A stretch of 64,000 nucleotides of DNA from Coptis chinensis (GCA_015680905.1 JADFTS010000115.1:1-64000); one strand, 5' to 3'. Shown: positions 31,641-43,565, counted from the first letter of the stretch. The notes: a model not told the origin generated them from the sequence alone. Made by a program: numbers and translations.

Positions 31641-33584
31641 AGATGTGATAGGTGTGCTTATAAAAGTCAAGGAAATTGAAACGTCAGTTACCAGATCTGG
31701 CAGTGAAAGACAAAGACGAGACATTATACTTGCAGATACAAGGTATGTAAGAAACATGTTACAAAATTTATATATTTAAATAAGTCAATAATAGTATCCT
31801 ACTTTTTAACTGCAGCAAATCTACCATGAAAATAACTTTATGGGGTAACACCATGGACCAAATTCCAGCTGATTTCATTAGATCACCCCATAAAAATTAT
31901 GTCTTAATTGTTACATCAACTTCATTCCAAAATTTTAGAGGTACATATCTCTTACTCACCCAAATTCAAATAATTATATAAATATTGTAAATAAATAAAA
32001 ATACTCTTTGTATGATTACGGTGATTATCTCAGTCAACATTTGCTACAAAGGTGTATATAAATAAGAATATTCCGAAAGCTGCATCTTATTTGGAAAGGT
32101 AATATAAAACTACTTTTCAGTCAATTATTAATTTATGTCTGTTCCTCCATTTCAACATATATTTTTTATTTTAAAAAAATATCTGAGCCTGATGAGATCA
32201 AAGCGGATGCACTTTCGAAAAGCGAACAAGACACCGACAAACAACAAGTAAGCAACACAATGAGAAGAATACGAAGTTTAGCTAACATAATATTTCAAGA
32301 AAATGAGGTAACAACTAATGTTTATTAGTCCGATTTGCTATTAAATTTCAAAATATACATCTTTATTATCTAAGTTTATCTTAAATTTATTGTTCTATAA
32401 CAGGGGTAAATCATACATGTGCAATTCAAAGGTTTGAAAGTTTTCAATAATGAAAGAATGCCATGTTACTATAAAAGTTGCCCAAGTTGTAAAAATAAGC
32501 TTGAAAAATCAATTCAAGATATTGGTGCAAAAGTGCAAAAACCATTCGGAATCTAAGCTCAGGTATCAATAATGACAATTTTTACAAATATATCATATAA
32601 CGGATATGCAATCTTACATGGTTTTCTTTAATATGGAATGTACAGATACAAGTTAAACTTTGAAATCTCCGATGGCGTAAATTATGCAAGCACAATAGCA
32701 TTTGGAAAGGCTGCAGAAATAATGATCAAGCATACTGAAAAAGAAATTGCTGCCATCGAAGATAAGGTAAAATGGCAAATGAGAAATCTACTATTTTTAC
32801 AATTATATATATATTGTTGACTTTCAAATTTGCAACAGGACAATGGAAACGAATTGGTCAATCAGATTTTACAGAGTATAGCTGGAAAAGAATATTGCTT
32901 TCGCATTAAAGAATCTGCAAATAACAGTAACTATAGTAGAAAAACGTACAATATTTTGTACGTCTCTACCATGAACACCAATGAAGAAGTAAGTATACTT
33001 AAAGTTAAAGTGATATTTCAATTTTATAAATTTACATACTACTACTTCCAAACAAATTTTCGGTATTGTATTATTGAGACTATACAATCAACAACAAAGG
33101 AATCACAAATGGAAGAGTTTATACAAAATGTACAATTAAAAATACATATATATGTAATTCTATATATTTAAAATTCAATTCATAATATCAAATTCTAATA
33201 ATTTTGTTTCTTAATACCAGGAAGCAAGTACAGAGAAATGTGTTACAGCTATATCAACACCAAGTGATCTAACAGAACAGGTATATCTCTTACTTCACAA
33301 TAATAAATACACATTAAAAAACATTTTTGTAATACTAAGGAACTACTACTATTCATCTATACAGGAAGATACATCCAAAATCAAAAAGAATCGCAGCAAC
33401 ACCAATCTCTCAAATGAATCTCCAAAAGCCAAAAAAGCTTGCAAAAGTTTACATTTCAAGGTAACTTTTCAATTTCCCATCATTTAAAAAAAAACCATTA
33501 TTGGTGATGTACATTGTTTATAGATGATACTAGATACTAATGTTAATTCGTTTTTCAATACAGGACAATGACTCTGAAGCATGA
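31641..33584 (+). CDS. RPA1 (RPA70)-like gene of the Helitron, multi-exon
   Basis: Exons with good GT...AG borders can be followed at about 31641-31741, 31816-31940, 32032-32098, 32185-32307, 32404-32561, 32645-32767, 32840-32987, 33221-33281, 33365-33461 and 33564-33584. The protein reads I-G-V-L-I-K-V-K-E-I-E, R-R-D-I-I-L-A-D-T-R, then I-T-L-W-G-N and an OB-fold (V-T-S-T-S-F-Q-N-F-R-G). It continues with the C-terminal zinc-ribbon exon (F-N-N-E-R-M-P-C-Y-Y-K-S-C-P-S-C-K-N-K) and a final OB-fold (L-N-F-E-I-S-D-G), then a basic tail rich in K-K. Plant Helitrons often carry such a single-strand DNA-binding protein, thought to coat the transposition intermediate. One exon (near 32553) has an in-frame TAA after F-G-I unless splicing differs. 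Exons are far better preserved than those of the helicase gene. Confidence 0.85.
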
Positions 33585-33766
33585 TGCATTGGTTACGAAA
33601 CTGCTGTGGAAATTACCCAGTTCTTAATAAATGGAAACTGTCATTTTTAATATTAAAATTGCAAAGTCTACTTTCATTGTTTTCAATAGTTGGTTGGTTA
33701 ACATTTTATCTATATAATTAAAAAGTCAATGGTCTTTCATCTTAGCATAAAAATGAAACCACTAGA
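33585..33766 (+). other. Candidate Helitron 3' end with hairpin
   Basis: After the RPA stop the sequence is AT-rich. GG-TC-TTTCAT (33732-33741) can pair with ATGAAACC (33754-33761), and CTAG follows at 33763-33766. Helitron ends have a short GC-rich hairpin about ten bases before CTRR and insert before a T. Here the hairpin is AT-rich, lies too close, and an A follows, so the call is weak. Confidence 0.25.
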
Positions 33767-33779
33767 ATGAGTGTCTGGA

Positions 33780-34270
33780 ATTTTGTGGCGGGGAGTTATA
33801 TGAGCTGGTGTTACTTGATGGGATGAGATTGATTTTGTAGGACAGGAATTGTATGTTCATTTTGAGAAGTACTTATTGCCTGAGTACTAGGAAATTTTGA
33901 GATTAGATATGTTATTGATTATGAATATGAGATTATGATTGGGAGTGCGCAATGACATTAGAATGTGTGTCATGGAATCTGTCAAAATAATAAGGTTGAG
34001 AAGGTGTCAGAAAAGTATTCTGAGTTTCAGTGATAGGAGTTTGTCAAGTATTTGAAGTATGAGGAATGTTGTTTTAATGTGAAAAAGTATGAGAAAAAAT
34101 GTTAGAGTTGAATGATGGTGGAAACAGAGGTATAGAAGTATTAGGTATATAAGTCATGTCAGAGATGGGTGTTGTATGATGGATGTTGGTTTGAGACTTT
34201 AATAGAAAATCTTTCTCATCAAATATGACATGCCTAAAGATATAAACTCTTCCTGTCATCGATCTAAGCT
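33780..34270 (-). pseudogene. Copia polyprotein remnant (integrase end and linker)
   Basis: Minus-strand 34259-34074 reads T-G-R-V-Y-I-F-R-H-V-I-F-D-E-K-D-F, the highly conserved end of the copia integrase region, followed by a Ser/Thr/Pro-rich linker (T-P-I-S-D, S-I-P-L-F-P-P-S) that continues in other frames to about 33780. No LTR is visible, so this is an old internal fragment. Confidence 0.7.
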
Positions 34271-35505
34271 ACAAAATCTGGGTGCCATCATTAGTTAGCT
34301 CGCGAATCCTTGATCTGTTTGTACCGCCCTTCAAGGCACGAAAGAAAAATAGAAAAAAGATACACACGACTGCTACTAAGAACCTAACATAACAATTTTT
34401 AAAAATGTGGGCTCAGACATTGATACAGGTGCCTACTTCACTGCAGCTACCATGATCAAAGTTGCTGGATTGGTTCAAATCCAATTTTGTGGGATTTCAT
34501 GGAAACATGTAAAACATCTTTTCACAGTTGTGTTGCTGAGGATGATGGTGTAGAATCTTTGGAAAGCATTTTCAAAGGGACTTGAGGAAGTAATTGATTG
34601 GGGTGGGAAGATTCAACAAGAAGAAAGGGAAAGTGATCTTTGAGAGAAATAGGAGAACCGATAGGGCTGGTAGATGATGGGTCCCTCTGAGTGTTGTCTT
34701 TGGGTTAGAAATGGAAGTGTGTAGTGCGGCAAGAAGGGGCAAGATGGTGGAGGTGGAAGGCAGACGAGGAAGAATAAACTAAAGGAGGTGGAAGTAACGA
34801 CAAAGTCACCTTTCTTTGTGGAAAAAGGAAGTGATTACACACATTTCCACAAAAGTGCAAGGATGGGGTTGGGTTGTTGATTGGATAGCTAAGACACTTA
34901 TCTTTGGCATTGCACCTTAACTGAGACCTTATGCTATAACTAAGGTTTAAGGACATTTTTTGTCATCAATGACCAGAGTTAGAGAGAAACAATATGGACG
35001 AACAATACAGTTCATACCCAGATGGCTGCGATAGTCTACTTAGTGAATAATTCGAGATAAAGAAGATATAGGTTCATAAAAAAGCACCAAGGGACAACCT
35101 CACTCAGACTCGGCAAATATTGAGATACAACTCCCCACTAATCTTCAAAATTCTATTACAGTATTACGAGAAGAATCTCATAAACCTTCTGAGTATCCAT
35201 ATTCACATAAAATTTAGCGAAAATATTGATCGGTCTTAACCAAATTTCTGCCTCCTCCAAAACACCAACAAGCAAAGCTACATTATAAAACCTCAAGCTA
35301 TAAGACCGAACTTACGGAAAGGAAGAGTAATCAAAGCCACCCAAACAAACAACAACAAAAAGCGGTCGGTGATATCCCCTGCATAGATAAACTCATCCGT
35401 TTCAGCAGAAATGATTGATAGGACAAACATAGATGCCACAAGTCCACAACTCCAATAAAAATAGAACTAAAATAATGCAGAAGTGTATTAAAGGGAAAAG
35501 GAATC
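34271..35505. other. Noncoding interval
   Basis: No gene recognised. The minus-strand frame 34956-34705 (His/Leu/Ser-rich) has no family-like features. Decayed copia sequence probably extends into the left part. Confidence 0.35.
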
Positions 35506-35510
35506 TGTTT

Positions 35511-35754
35511 ACGTAAAAGTTTGCTATGTGCTCTGATAAACTAATTTCGTCATTTTAGTGCAATGCAGATCATGTAACTTTACTGCAGTATGTGAACTCA
35601 GCATTCTTATCCCACATGAGCATAACTTACCAATGATCCTGCCAAGAACGCCGTTGGATTTCTCACTCAAATAGAAAACCGTTCCACTGCAAGAGACGGT
35701 GTATACGTTAACGAAATTAGTTTATGAGAGCACATAGCAAACTTTTATGTATTT
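35511..35754. mobile_element. MITE with about 40-bp terminal inverted repeats
   Basis: TAAAAGTTTGCTATGTGCTC followed by TGATAAACTAATTTCGT on the left (35514-35550) is repeated inverted on the right (35715-35751) with a single mismatch. The middle (about 165 bp) is noncoding. A target duplication is not clear. Size, long inverted ends and absence of coding sequence fit a non-autonomous DNA transposon; the superfamily is unknown. Confidence 0.85.
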
Positions 35755-35911
35755 TTCCAAAAAAGTAACTTGATTGCTTGATAGTCTGCTAAAGTGGATA
35801 AGGAAGTTATAGGCTGTAAACTGTTCCCCTTTAATGATATAAAGAAGCTCACTTAAGATGTGCTTAGTTTATTACTATCTTTTTAGCACTTCAATACATT
35901 CTATTGTAGTC

Positions 35912-36117
35912 CTTAGACTTAGCATTTTCTACAAAAATTGAACCTTACACCTCGAACTACCCCAGTATCCCTCACAAAGCCAAACTGCCCTAGATACGAG
36001 TACGACTTAGGGGTCGAAACACCCTTTGCCTGGGAGTTATTTAAAAGAAATGGTGAGGGTGAAGTTTAAAAAGAAACATTTACATTGCAACAACTGTGTT
36101 CTCTTGATTTTAGTCTT
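35912..36117. repeat. 206-bp direct repeat, left copy
   Basis: From CTTAGACTTAGCATTTTC to GATTTTAGTCTT, this segment recurs at 37343-37548 with the same length and only two differences seen by eye. It has no TG...CA ends and no open frame. The two copies bracket the ANTH/AP180 exons. Confidence 0.95.
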
Positions 36118-36210
36118 CCCCTCCCTCGACACACACAGCCCATTTCCATTTCAACATCAATATGTGAAATACAATAGTAAAATAGGATAAGTAAGACAAC
36201 ATGGACTAAC

Positions 36211-37197
36211 CAATTGTCTTTCATTAGTTGACGATATGTTGCTGCTGGGAGTAGTAACCAAAGCAAGTTCCAATCCCGAGGGATCCAGTTCTTTCCTTTG
36301 ATCTAGGCTAGAATTATGTGAATCATCTGTAAGGGAGGGAAAATTTGTCCTTTTGGTAAGCAATGCCAAGAATCATACATCAGAAATTTGTCAAGATTAC
36401 AGAAATATAGATAAGAATAACTTACTAGATGGAATTATTGCTAGAGCCAATGCATTAGCTTCCTCTATAACAGTAGCATCAGGATATGCAGTAGAATGTA
36501 ATCCCTACATACGAAGAATAAAATAAAGAATTGACAACATAACATAATATATCTATATACCACTAGATGAATACAAGATTTACCAGTAGATCTCCAGCAT
36601 CAGGCTGATCTTGAGAAGCGAGGTTCTTATGAGGAGGGCCAAGCTCAAAGTCAGAAGAAATCTCATCAGCAGAAAACGAAGTTGGGTCACTAACAGATGG
36701 CTTATTTTCGTCTGAAGTAGAAGGAACTTCTTCTGGTTTGTATGTCAAAAGTAGTCGTTCCGGTAATTCCTGATTCAGGATGTCCAACAAACAAAATGAG
36801 GATGAAATATATGCTCAAAAAATACAGACATGTCATCATGATAGGTTTTTCTTTCTTTCCGTTTAAAAAAAACAAACAATCAAAATGAAATCGTCATGAA
36901 AAAATGTCCTGTGAATAGCCTATCTTACTGACCAAGGGCTCTCTCGGAACAGAAACCATGCGTGGTGCCTCTCTTATGTATTCCTCCATGGTTGTTAGAA
37001 ATGACTGGGGTGGCTACATAAGGAGAAAAAAGCACTGACTATATCAAACTGCCAAGTATAGTGAAAAAGTAAAATCAACTAAACTCCTATTCTCTGTTAG
37101 CATTTAGCACCATTACCTCTCTCAAGTCTGGAAACTGGAAATTCCTAGCAAGTTCTAACCCCCTGCAAACTTCATAGAAATCAGAAAGGCCTGCAGC
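36211..37197 (-). pseudogene. ANTH/AP180-type clathrin assembly protein, five internal exons
   Basis: Minus-strand exons 37197-37117, 37013-36933, 36769-36584, 36504-36426 and 36326-36211 all have acceptors and GT donors, compatible phases and no stop. Joined, they give G-L-S-D-F-Y-E-V-C-R-G-L-E-L-A-R-N-F-Q-F-P, P-P-Q-S-F-L-T-T-M-E-E-Y-I-R-E-A-P-R, L-L-L-T-Y-K-P-E-E, an acidic Ser-rich stretch, A-T-V-I-E-E-A-N-A-L-A-L-A-I-I-P, and G-L-E-L-A-L-V-T-T-P-S-S-N. This is the end of the ANTH domain and the linker of plant clathrin assembly proteins, which bind phosphoinositides and clathrin during endocytosis. Most of the ANTH domain upstream and the C-terminus downstream are absent; the gap at each side ends in a copy of a 206-bp direct repeat. 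The perfect exons suggest a recent transfer of genomic, not processed, sequence. Confidence 0.92.
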
Positions 37198-37342
37198 CTG
37201 CAATTAAACCCAATGCCTTTAGCAGAAGAAAAGAAACCAATTGAGTTCAAATATGACATGTTTATGGAATACGTAACATGTTAAAATACTTAATATGACA
37301 TGTTCTCAAGCTACTCTACAGAGCAAACGGAATACTTAACAT

Positions 37343-37548
37343 CTTAGACTTAGCATTTTCTACAAAAATTGAATCTTACACCTCGAACTACCCCAGTATC
37401 CCTCACAAAGCCAAACTGCCCTAGATACGAGTACGACTTAGGGGTCGAAACACCCTTTGCCTGGGAGTTATTTAAAAGAAATGGTGAGGGTGAAGTTTAA
37501 AAAGAAACATTTACATTGCAACAACTGTGTTGTCTTGATTTTAGTCTT
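37343..37548. repeat. 206-bp direct repeat, right copy
   Basis: Second copy of 35912-36117, lying upstream of the ANTH exons in their direction of reading. Confidence 0.95.
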
Positions 37549-37559
37549 GATCTCTAACA

Positions 37560-37986
37560 ACTACAAAGGCTTGATCCCAACTACGTTGAATGGTTTATAG
37601 GACTTGAAACCAGTCTCTCTGCTGAAGCGTGCCCTGGAAATAATGGTTGACAAAACATTGTCAAGAGGATACCTGAAACACTGCTCCAGAGCATCCAACA
37701 TCATTACTGCTGTCCCAAGATATTTCCCCTATCTAATCTTCCGCCATGCCTTATCCAAACTCAACAACTTAGTGCGACACCCTAACCTTGCACAAACGAA
37801 AGGTAAACACTGTACAAGACCTCCCTTATTCACAAAGTGATCATAGCAACTCCAAAAAAAATCCTCAACCTCCGACTTCAACCCATACTTTAAATTGGCC
37901 CCAAAAGCTCTGTACAAGGGACTAGCAGTCGCAGAATGGTTATAATTCTTCATCTTTACACTACCAGGCCCATTAGGAACAGCCAT
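37560..37986 (-). pseudogene. Unidentified reading frame with one internal stop
   Basis: From ATG at 37986 the minus strand reads M-A-V-P-N-G-P-G-S-V-K-M-K-N-Y and is open to a TAG at 37729. It then stays open in the same frame to about 37565 (G-K-Y-L-G-T-A-V-M-M-L-D-A-L-E-Q-C-F-R-Y-P-L-D-N-V-L). In total about 140 codons with one stop. The composition is protein-like (C-Y-D-H-F-V-N-K-G-G). I do not recognise it. It lies just beyond the right 206-bp repeat, in the same orientation as the ANTH exons. Confidence 0.4.
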
Positions 37987-38228
37987 AAGTAGTCTTCATG
38001 GAGTCCTCACGCCAACTCCTAATTCCTAACCTCGCCTCCCTCCATTACCTTGCGAGTGGCCTCCTCGAATTGGCTGCAAGCTACTGGGATGCTGCCCCCC
38101 GCATGCCCCTTCAAAAATAAGTTTTTTAGTTTGGGCAAATGCCATCCCGCCTTCAGTTTAGATTAAACCATTTATTTGAACTTCCTAAGAAACAGAGAAC
38201 AATGTAGTACAAAACATTATATATAAAG

Positions 38229-38395
38229 CTAGGTTACATTGACACGGTAGGTGTAATGCAGATGGGACACAGATACGAATTGTTGGGCACGGCCAAATAT
38301 CAAAATTCAAGGTAAATTACATACATTATGTGTCCGACACGGACACGTATCTGATACAGATTTTTTTCAAAATATGGCGTGTCCATGTAACCTAG
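38229..38395. mobile_element. 167-bp MITE with 8-bp target duplication
   Basis: The ends CTAGGTTACATTGACACG and CGTGTCCATGTAACCTAG are inverted repeats with few mismatches. ATATAAAG flanks both sides (38221-38228 and 38396-38403). An 8-bp duplication fits the hAT superfamily. The interior carries a GTGTCCGACACGGACAC palindromic segment near 38330. Confidence 0.9.
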
Positions 38396-38403
38396 ATATA
38401 AAG

Positions 38404-41400
38404 CAAGACGATTGTCACATGCATGACCATCATTCGTAATTCTTCTCAGATTTACTGACAAGGCCAGCTGTCATTCGTAAGACTTGATCATGGATTTTTT
38501 AGGCCAGCAGAGGGTTGCTTCCAAGTTCCAAAGAAACAGTTACATAACAACAATTTGAAAAAACTGCAGAGCTCCTATAAGATCTTGAATATAATAATAT
38601 TAGGCATTGCGATGGTTTATATAAAATGTCAATGTTTGAACATGGGGTATCCTTTGCGGCAAGTTTCAAATTTATCAAATGGATGTATGTTGATCTGATT
38701 ATAGTAGTTACACTAACACTTAGAATCTGCTTTCAAAGTATTTCCAAGGATCAGTATCTAATAGATTCAATGGCTACTCCGCGTTGTAGTCTTAAATGTT
38801 TGAAATTTGCTACGAGTACTCGATCTGATGTAGCTTTACTGGGATTACTTCCAAAACAATGTGGTTGCGATGGATTCTTTGAAACATGGATGAGAAAAAG
38901 CGTAGTAGCTAACGAAAATGAAAACGAGAATTTTATAAGAAGAGAGCCTCCACTGTTGATCGAGTCATATTAATCTGCTACGTACACAGGTAACACTATA
39001 GCATAAAAACTTATTCGTGAGTCAAACACATCTGTGTCTATACATAATTATCTAACTCATGAACTGTTGATAGGGACGATATCCGACGAACAAAGTGCAT
39101 AACATTGAAGGATATGGGCATCAAGAATAACTTTCTGATGAAGATATATTGGAGCACCTCACACAAGTCAAACTGGAAATATACCAACAAAATGAGATTG
39201 AACTAGACGTTGTTACATACTTGCTAAAGAATGAAGGCTTTCTGTCGAAAATGAATATCGATTGAAAATGCTGCCGTGGAAGAGATTATGATATAAAAGA
39301 CTTTATTCAATTTAGAAAGAAATTTATGAGATTGTCCAAAGGTTCTACCTGTTCAGTCCCTGTTAATGGACAAAATCTAAATTTATGTCTTACCTATCAG
39401 ATTAATATGACTCGATCCTGTTTTTTAACACCCAGTTGCTTGGGTTGTTCTTTAATTTTCACTAAAGTCAATTTAATCAGCCAAATAAAAATATCAAGGT
39501 CCAAGTCAGCCCTGGACACGAAAGGAGTTCAAGCTAAGTTAACTCATTCAACTTTAATCACACATATATTACCGAAAGGTTTTAAAAATGCCTACTCTGT
39601 AAGAACAACAGCATTCGTATTGTTATTATGAAAATATTACATTATAAAAAATGCCTCAACAGCTCCTTATCTAACGCATTTCGAATTTGTCCATCTCTAG
39701 CCTTTGAAAGCTATCCTAATCCTCTTATCTTCAGTTCTTATACAATTAAAAGTCTTATACAATTAAAAGTCTAAAACTAACACAAGACTGAGAGACTTAG
39801 AAATCTTAAAACTCTATTACTATCTCAATACCTACGAATCTTTATCAAAAAAAAACTATAAATCACAAACAAACACCGTACTCCACTAATCTCCAAACCT
39901 TCTCTCCTCCAAACAAAGGTATTATTAGAAAACGCAACTACTATACATATAATAAATTCTACAATTTATCAAAATATTTTGATAGTTTCTGAATTCTTCT
40001 TTGTGTCAGATTCACTTGTTTGGGATCGTATAGTGGCTCAAGCTTAAGCTTAAGAACTTAGTTACTGATGAGCTTTTCATTCTGCCTAAATTTTGGACTC
40101 CCAGAATCTCTACTTTGCACTTTTTCTCATTTCTAAACCTCCGTTTTGTTTACACATTTGCGATGTGTTTTGAGGCCTTGACGAAATTTCCTGGAAGAGC
40201 TTTCTGACTCGAGTCCATCTCAAGCTAAAGTAGACATAGAGGTATAGGTTATTACGACAACAATGCAGACCAACAGGCTTTGTGCATATTTTAGCTGTGA
40301 ATGGTTTAGCATTCAGATCAGGTTGTAACTAGTTTGTGTTATTATTAATTTATTATTATTTTTATTATATTAAATAATTTTATTGCTATTATTATTGTTT
40401 CAAAGAATTCTCATAGGATGCTTAGGCAATTGAACTTGCTTTGATGGTAACAGCTGAATGGAAAGATTTATAGTTCAGACTGGATGATGTAACTCGATGA
40501 TCACGTTGCTAGTCCCTGGGGAGCAGTGGCCATCCTCTTCCTAGATTAGTGCAATTTTCTTTTAATTGGTGCAGTCTCAAACCATTGACTCAATTCTTAT
40601 ACTGAAGGTAACAGAGATGGGGAGGCTTCCAAATCAAACACACATGAAAACTCAAACTGGTGCCTGATGTGGACTGTGTCAGGATTGCTGAGTGACTTGA
40701 TGCAATAGAGTAAATTGCTTTAAAAAAATCCATGCAATCTACCCATCTCTACGTCTACGTCTACGTCTTATCTCTAGGTTGCAAAGGTTGGTGTTACAGA
40801 TGTTAGCGAAGAAGTTGGAGAAAATAACAAAAGTATTTAAGATTGAATCCATGAAGATGTGAAGAGAAGTTGCTTCTTTGGGGGGTTGCTTCATGACAGT
40901 ATTTATAAGCTACTGGGTAGGCCTACAAACAGTTCTCAATTGCACTGGCAAGGTATGTGTAAAACCATTCTTGTGTTACTACTTGGTACTGGATAATTCT
41001 AGATACACAATGTTTGTATTCATGTCTTTTGCTGTCTTTGCTTTTTTCATTTATGTTTACTTGTGGAGTGTGAACACTAATGATTGAATATCTACATTCA
41101 GACTGATCTAATGCAGGAACTTGAGTCTGACTCTTGCCCAGGACCGATCTCAGGAATCAGGATTCATTTAAATCAAACCATTTAATGAGGGATTGGTTTG
41201 GCCAATGCTTGTGCACGCTACATACTGGATGATTATTGGCACCCAGGGTTCTTGTCCCAAGGGTATGCTTACTTTAGGGTAAGAACTAGTCCTTTAGTGA
41301 GTATTGCAGTTGTAGTTTTTATTAGTTTTTTAATGTACTTTACTGTCCAGGAAAATTGCTGAAGGCTTCTGATATCCTTGCCAATGTTTTAAAATGCGAA

Positions 41401-42232
41401 GCGCGGGGCAAGGCGTGTGACCAGCCCATGCCGTGAGCCGTATGAATAATATAGCAGCTATTGTCCATTGAGATTGCAAGGGTGCTAAGTCCTGTCTATA
41501 TATTTGATGGTGTGACTTTGGCAGGGGAACGTAGGTGATTCTAACTGGTAAGTCGCTGAACAGTGCTAGCAAGATAGACAGGTGTATATTGAAATTACAC
41601 CATAAACTAGGGTTTCTGACGTACAGATGTTGGACACGGAAAGTATCTGTTAGACAGTATCTGTTTTGTCTAACGATTAAATAAGCATGCCCCCATTGTT
41701 TCAAAAGTTCAGCTTCTTCGTCTTAATTGCGCTGTTTTTTTTTTTTTTTTTTTTGAAAACCTCTCACATATGTATATATTTGACAGGCAATATGTTTAAA
41801 AATTCGTTAGTAACTTCTTTTCGAACGGTAATTTGCATTTTGAGCTCTTTTCCTTTTTCAAAGCGAAATGCATTTCCATAGTAAAATATGATTTACATTT
41901 TACGAGAAAAAACTCGAGGTTTTGTGTTCTGTTTTACAAAAAAACCTGTCACGCTCTTTTTTACATATTTGTTCTTTTGGAACAAGAGTTCATGGTCCTC
42001 CTTAAAATTAATTTATTTCATTCATTTCAAAAGTGTCTTCGCTTTTAAACAAAGATTTTGTACTTCTTATTCAAAAAACTCACACATGTTATTTTATATA
42101 TTTTAACAAAAAATATGCTAATTCCCTTTACACCCGAAAATTATACTTTGCAGAATCGTAGATGTAAATGTTTTTCGCCCAAATCCAATAGAAATAGCTG
42201 AGCTCTGTTTGATAAAATGTGCTCTCGTCTTG
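38404..42232. other. Noncoding interval
   Basis: About 3.8 kb without a supportable gene. The plus-strand frame 38626-38973 (115 codons) has an ATG, but no family features. 40866-40953 reads E-V-A-S-L-G-G-C-F-M-T-V-F-I-S-Y-W and meets a GTATGTG donor; it may be a stray exon. A TTATTA-rich tract lies near 40340-40400, a short CTACGT repeat at 40752-40769, and a GCG-rich dispersed-repeat scrap (GCGAAGCGCGGGGCAAGGCG) near 41396. Confidence 0.35.
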
Positions 42233-42248
42233 AAATTGGTACATCTTT

Positions 42249-43215
42249 TTTTTTTTTCAAATAAGCTAGGGTTAGGCAGACCCTCACCTGTATTAAAATT
42301 AAGAGCAACTTACATAGACATATCCACTGACATCCTCTTTAAGATAGGCTTACAAATCTATATCTAGAGGATGCCCAAACTGGACCGAACAAAAACTATT
42401 ATCCTGCTCTAGAAACATGTCCATGAACTAACAATCTAGCCAAGCCCAACAACAAAAAAGGCCAAAACTTCATGTCTACCGACCCAACCAGGTCAGGCCC
42501 AAGAAGAGCGGATGGATCTGGGCGACCCGAACTCCTTCTTCTCAACCCGCCAGCAGCAACCAGCGTCTAAGTGATGTCTTCCCCATCGCAAAGCTAAGGA
42601 TTAACAAAATCTTGAAGTTATTACCAACTCGTCCTCATAAACCCAAAACAACAATCATTACAAAGTTCATCAACCAAGAAATCATTTTCCAACCAATCAA
42701 TCTATCATATCCACCCATAGAGAACATTTGAGTGAAATGCACCCCTTAACTGCTATCGCCTCCCTAGTTTCCTGCCAAACACCTTTTGTTTCAAGTCCCA
42801 AACTTGCGCTGAAGTTCTCACACCGTGATCCAAACTAGTTCAAAGATAAAACTCCGGGAACAAACCACGAATGGAGTCATGGTTTTGACACACCCAAACT
42901 CAGAAGGATTTCTACGGATCAAGAGGGGTCAACAATCTTCTCTACCCATGAACGATGAACAATTGTACCTGCCTTTCAGATCTGCCAGCTAGATCGAGAT
43001 CCAACACGTTCAGCCAAGACCAATCTTTTGTTACCTCTTGTGAGTGCTCTTGAGAGAGACCGACCGTGTGCTAGAGAGGGGGTGGGCAACTTATCCAGCC
43101 ACCGGCCGTCAGTGTTGACGCCGGTGGCTGGTCTACGATGTTTATCTAGGGGGGGTGGGCAACTTTAGTTTCTAAGAATTAAACTTATAATATAATATAA
43201 TGACCAGTTTCTAAG
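42249..43215 (-). mobile_element. Poly(A) retroposon A, 16-bp target duplication
   Basis: The duplication AAATTGGTACATCTTT occurs at 42233-42248 and 43216-43231. Next to the left copy, on the minus strand, lie about 12 A residues preceded by GGTGAGGGTCTGCCTAACCC. That tail also ends retroposon B at 45.4 kb on the plus strand. Target duplication length and A tail point to target-primed reverse transcription by a LINE. I find no long open frame; the body includes a GC-rich segment with GCCGGTGGCTGG words near 43100. It is either a 5'-truncated, decayed LINE or a non-autonomous element sharing a LINE tail. Confidence 0.85.
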
Positions 43216-43231
43216 AAATTGGTACATCTTT

Positions 43232-43560
43232 CTGTAGCTTCTTGTTTGTATAATTGTATGGCATATTGTTCTGTCGCGGGAAATTTGAGGATTCCCTGAA
43301 CTTTTTAACTGAAGGGTACTTTGTGACAGTGCCATTGGTTAAGTTAGGAAGTTATTAGATTTTCAGCTTTCTGAAGGGTTATTAACTTATTATTATTATC
43401 CTTATTATTATTAGTCTCTTTGTACGTGTCTTCTCCACGTAATCCATCCTAATACTTTCCAAATTTTTTCCCCACCTGGTGGACCCCACTGAATGTAGTT
43501 TTATTTAATAATTTATGGACTCATTACAATTTGACCTTTTCAAAAAAGACAATAAAAATA
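43232..43560. other. Noncoding spacer
   Basis: AT-rich, with a TTATTA microsatellite near 43387-43415. Nothing else seen. Confidence 0.4.
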
Positions 43561-43565
43561 AAACA

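Larger units (their letters stand above)
12226..33766 (+). mobile_element. Decayed autonomous-type Helitron with RPA gene, interrupted by a gypsy element
   Basis: A Rep/helicase gene and an RPA1-like gene lie in the same orientation, the usual content of plant autonomous Helitrons. Rep/helicase starts at 12.2 kb, is split by the gypsy element (12434-23626), continues from 23627 to 29212 and is followed by the RPA gene at 31.6-33.6 kb. Without the gypsy insertion it spans about 10.3 kb. The ends are uncertain: no 5' TC terminus was found, and the proposed 3' end (CTAG at 33763-33766 just after a GG-TTTCAT/ATGAAACC hairpin) lacks the expected following T. Stops, frameshifts and a broken helicase Walker B region indicate an inactive copy. 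Confidence 0.85.

Noticed and set aside
34705..34956. 83-codon minus-strand frame, His/Ser/Leu-rich
   Set aside because: Composition follows from a purine-rich opposite strand; no link to the copia remnant could be shown.
38626..38973. 115-codon plus-strand frame as a gene
   Set aside because: It has an ATG, but no recognisable domain, splice context or coding bias I can support.
39326..39631. 101-codon plus-strand frame
   Set aside because: No motif or neighbour support; likely chance in AT-rich DNA.
41330..41704. 124-codon minus-strand open frame
   Set aside because: No family-like residues, odd composition, and it overlaps a dispersed GC-rich repeat scrap and AT-rich sequence; probably chance.
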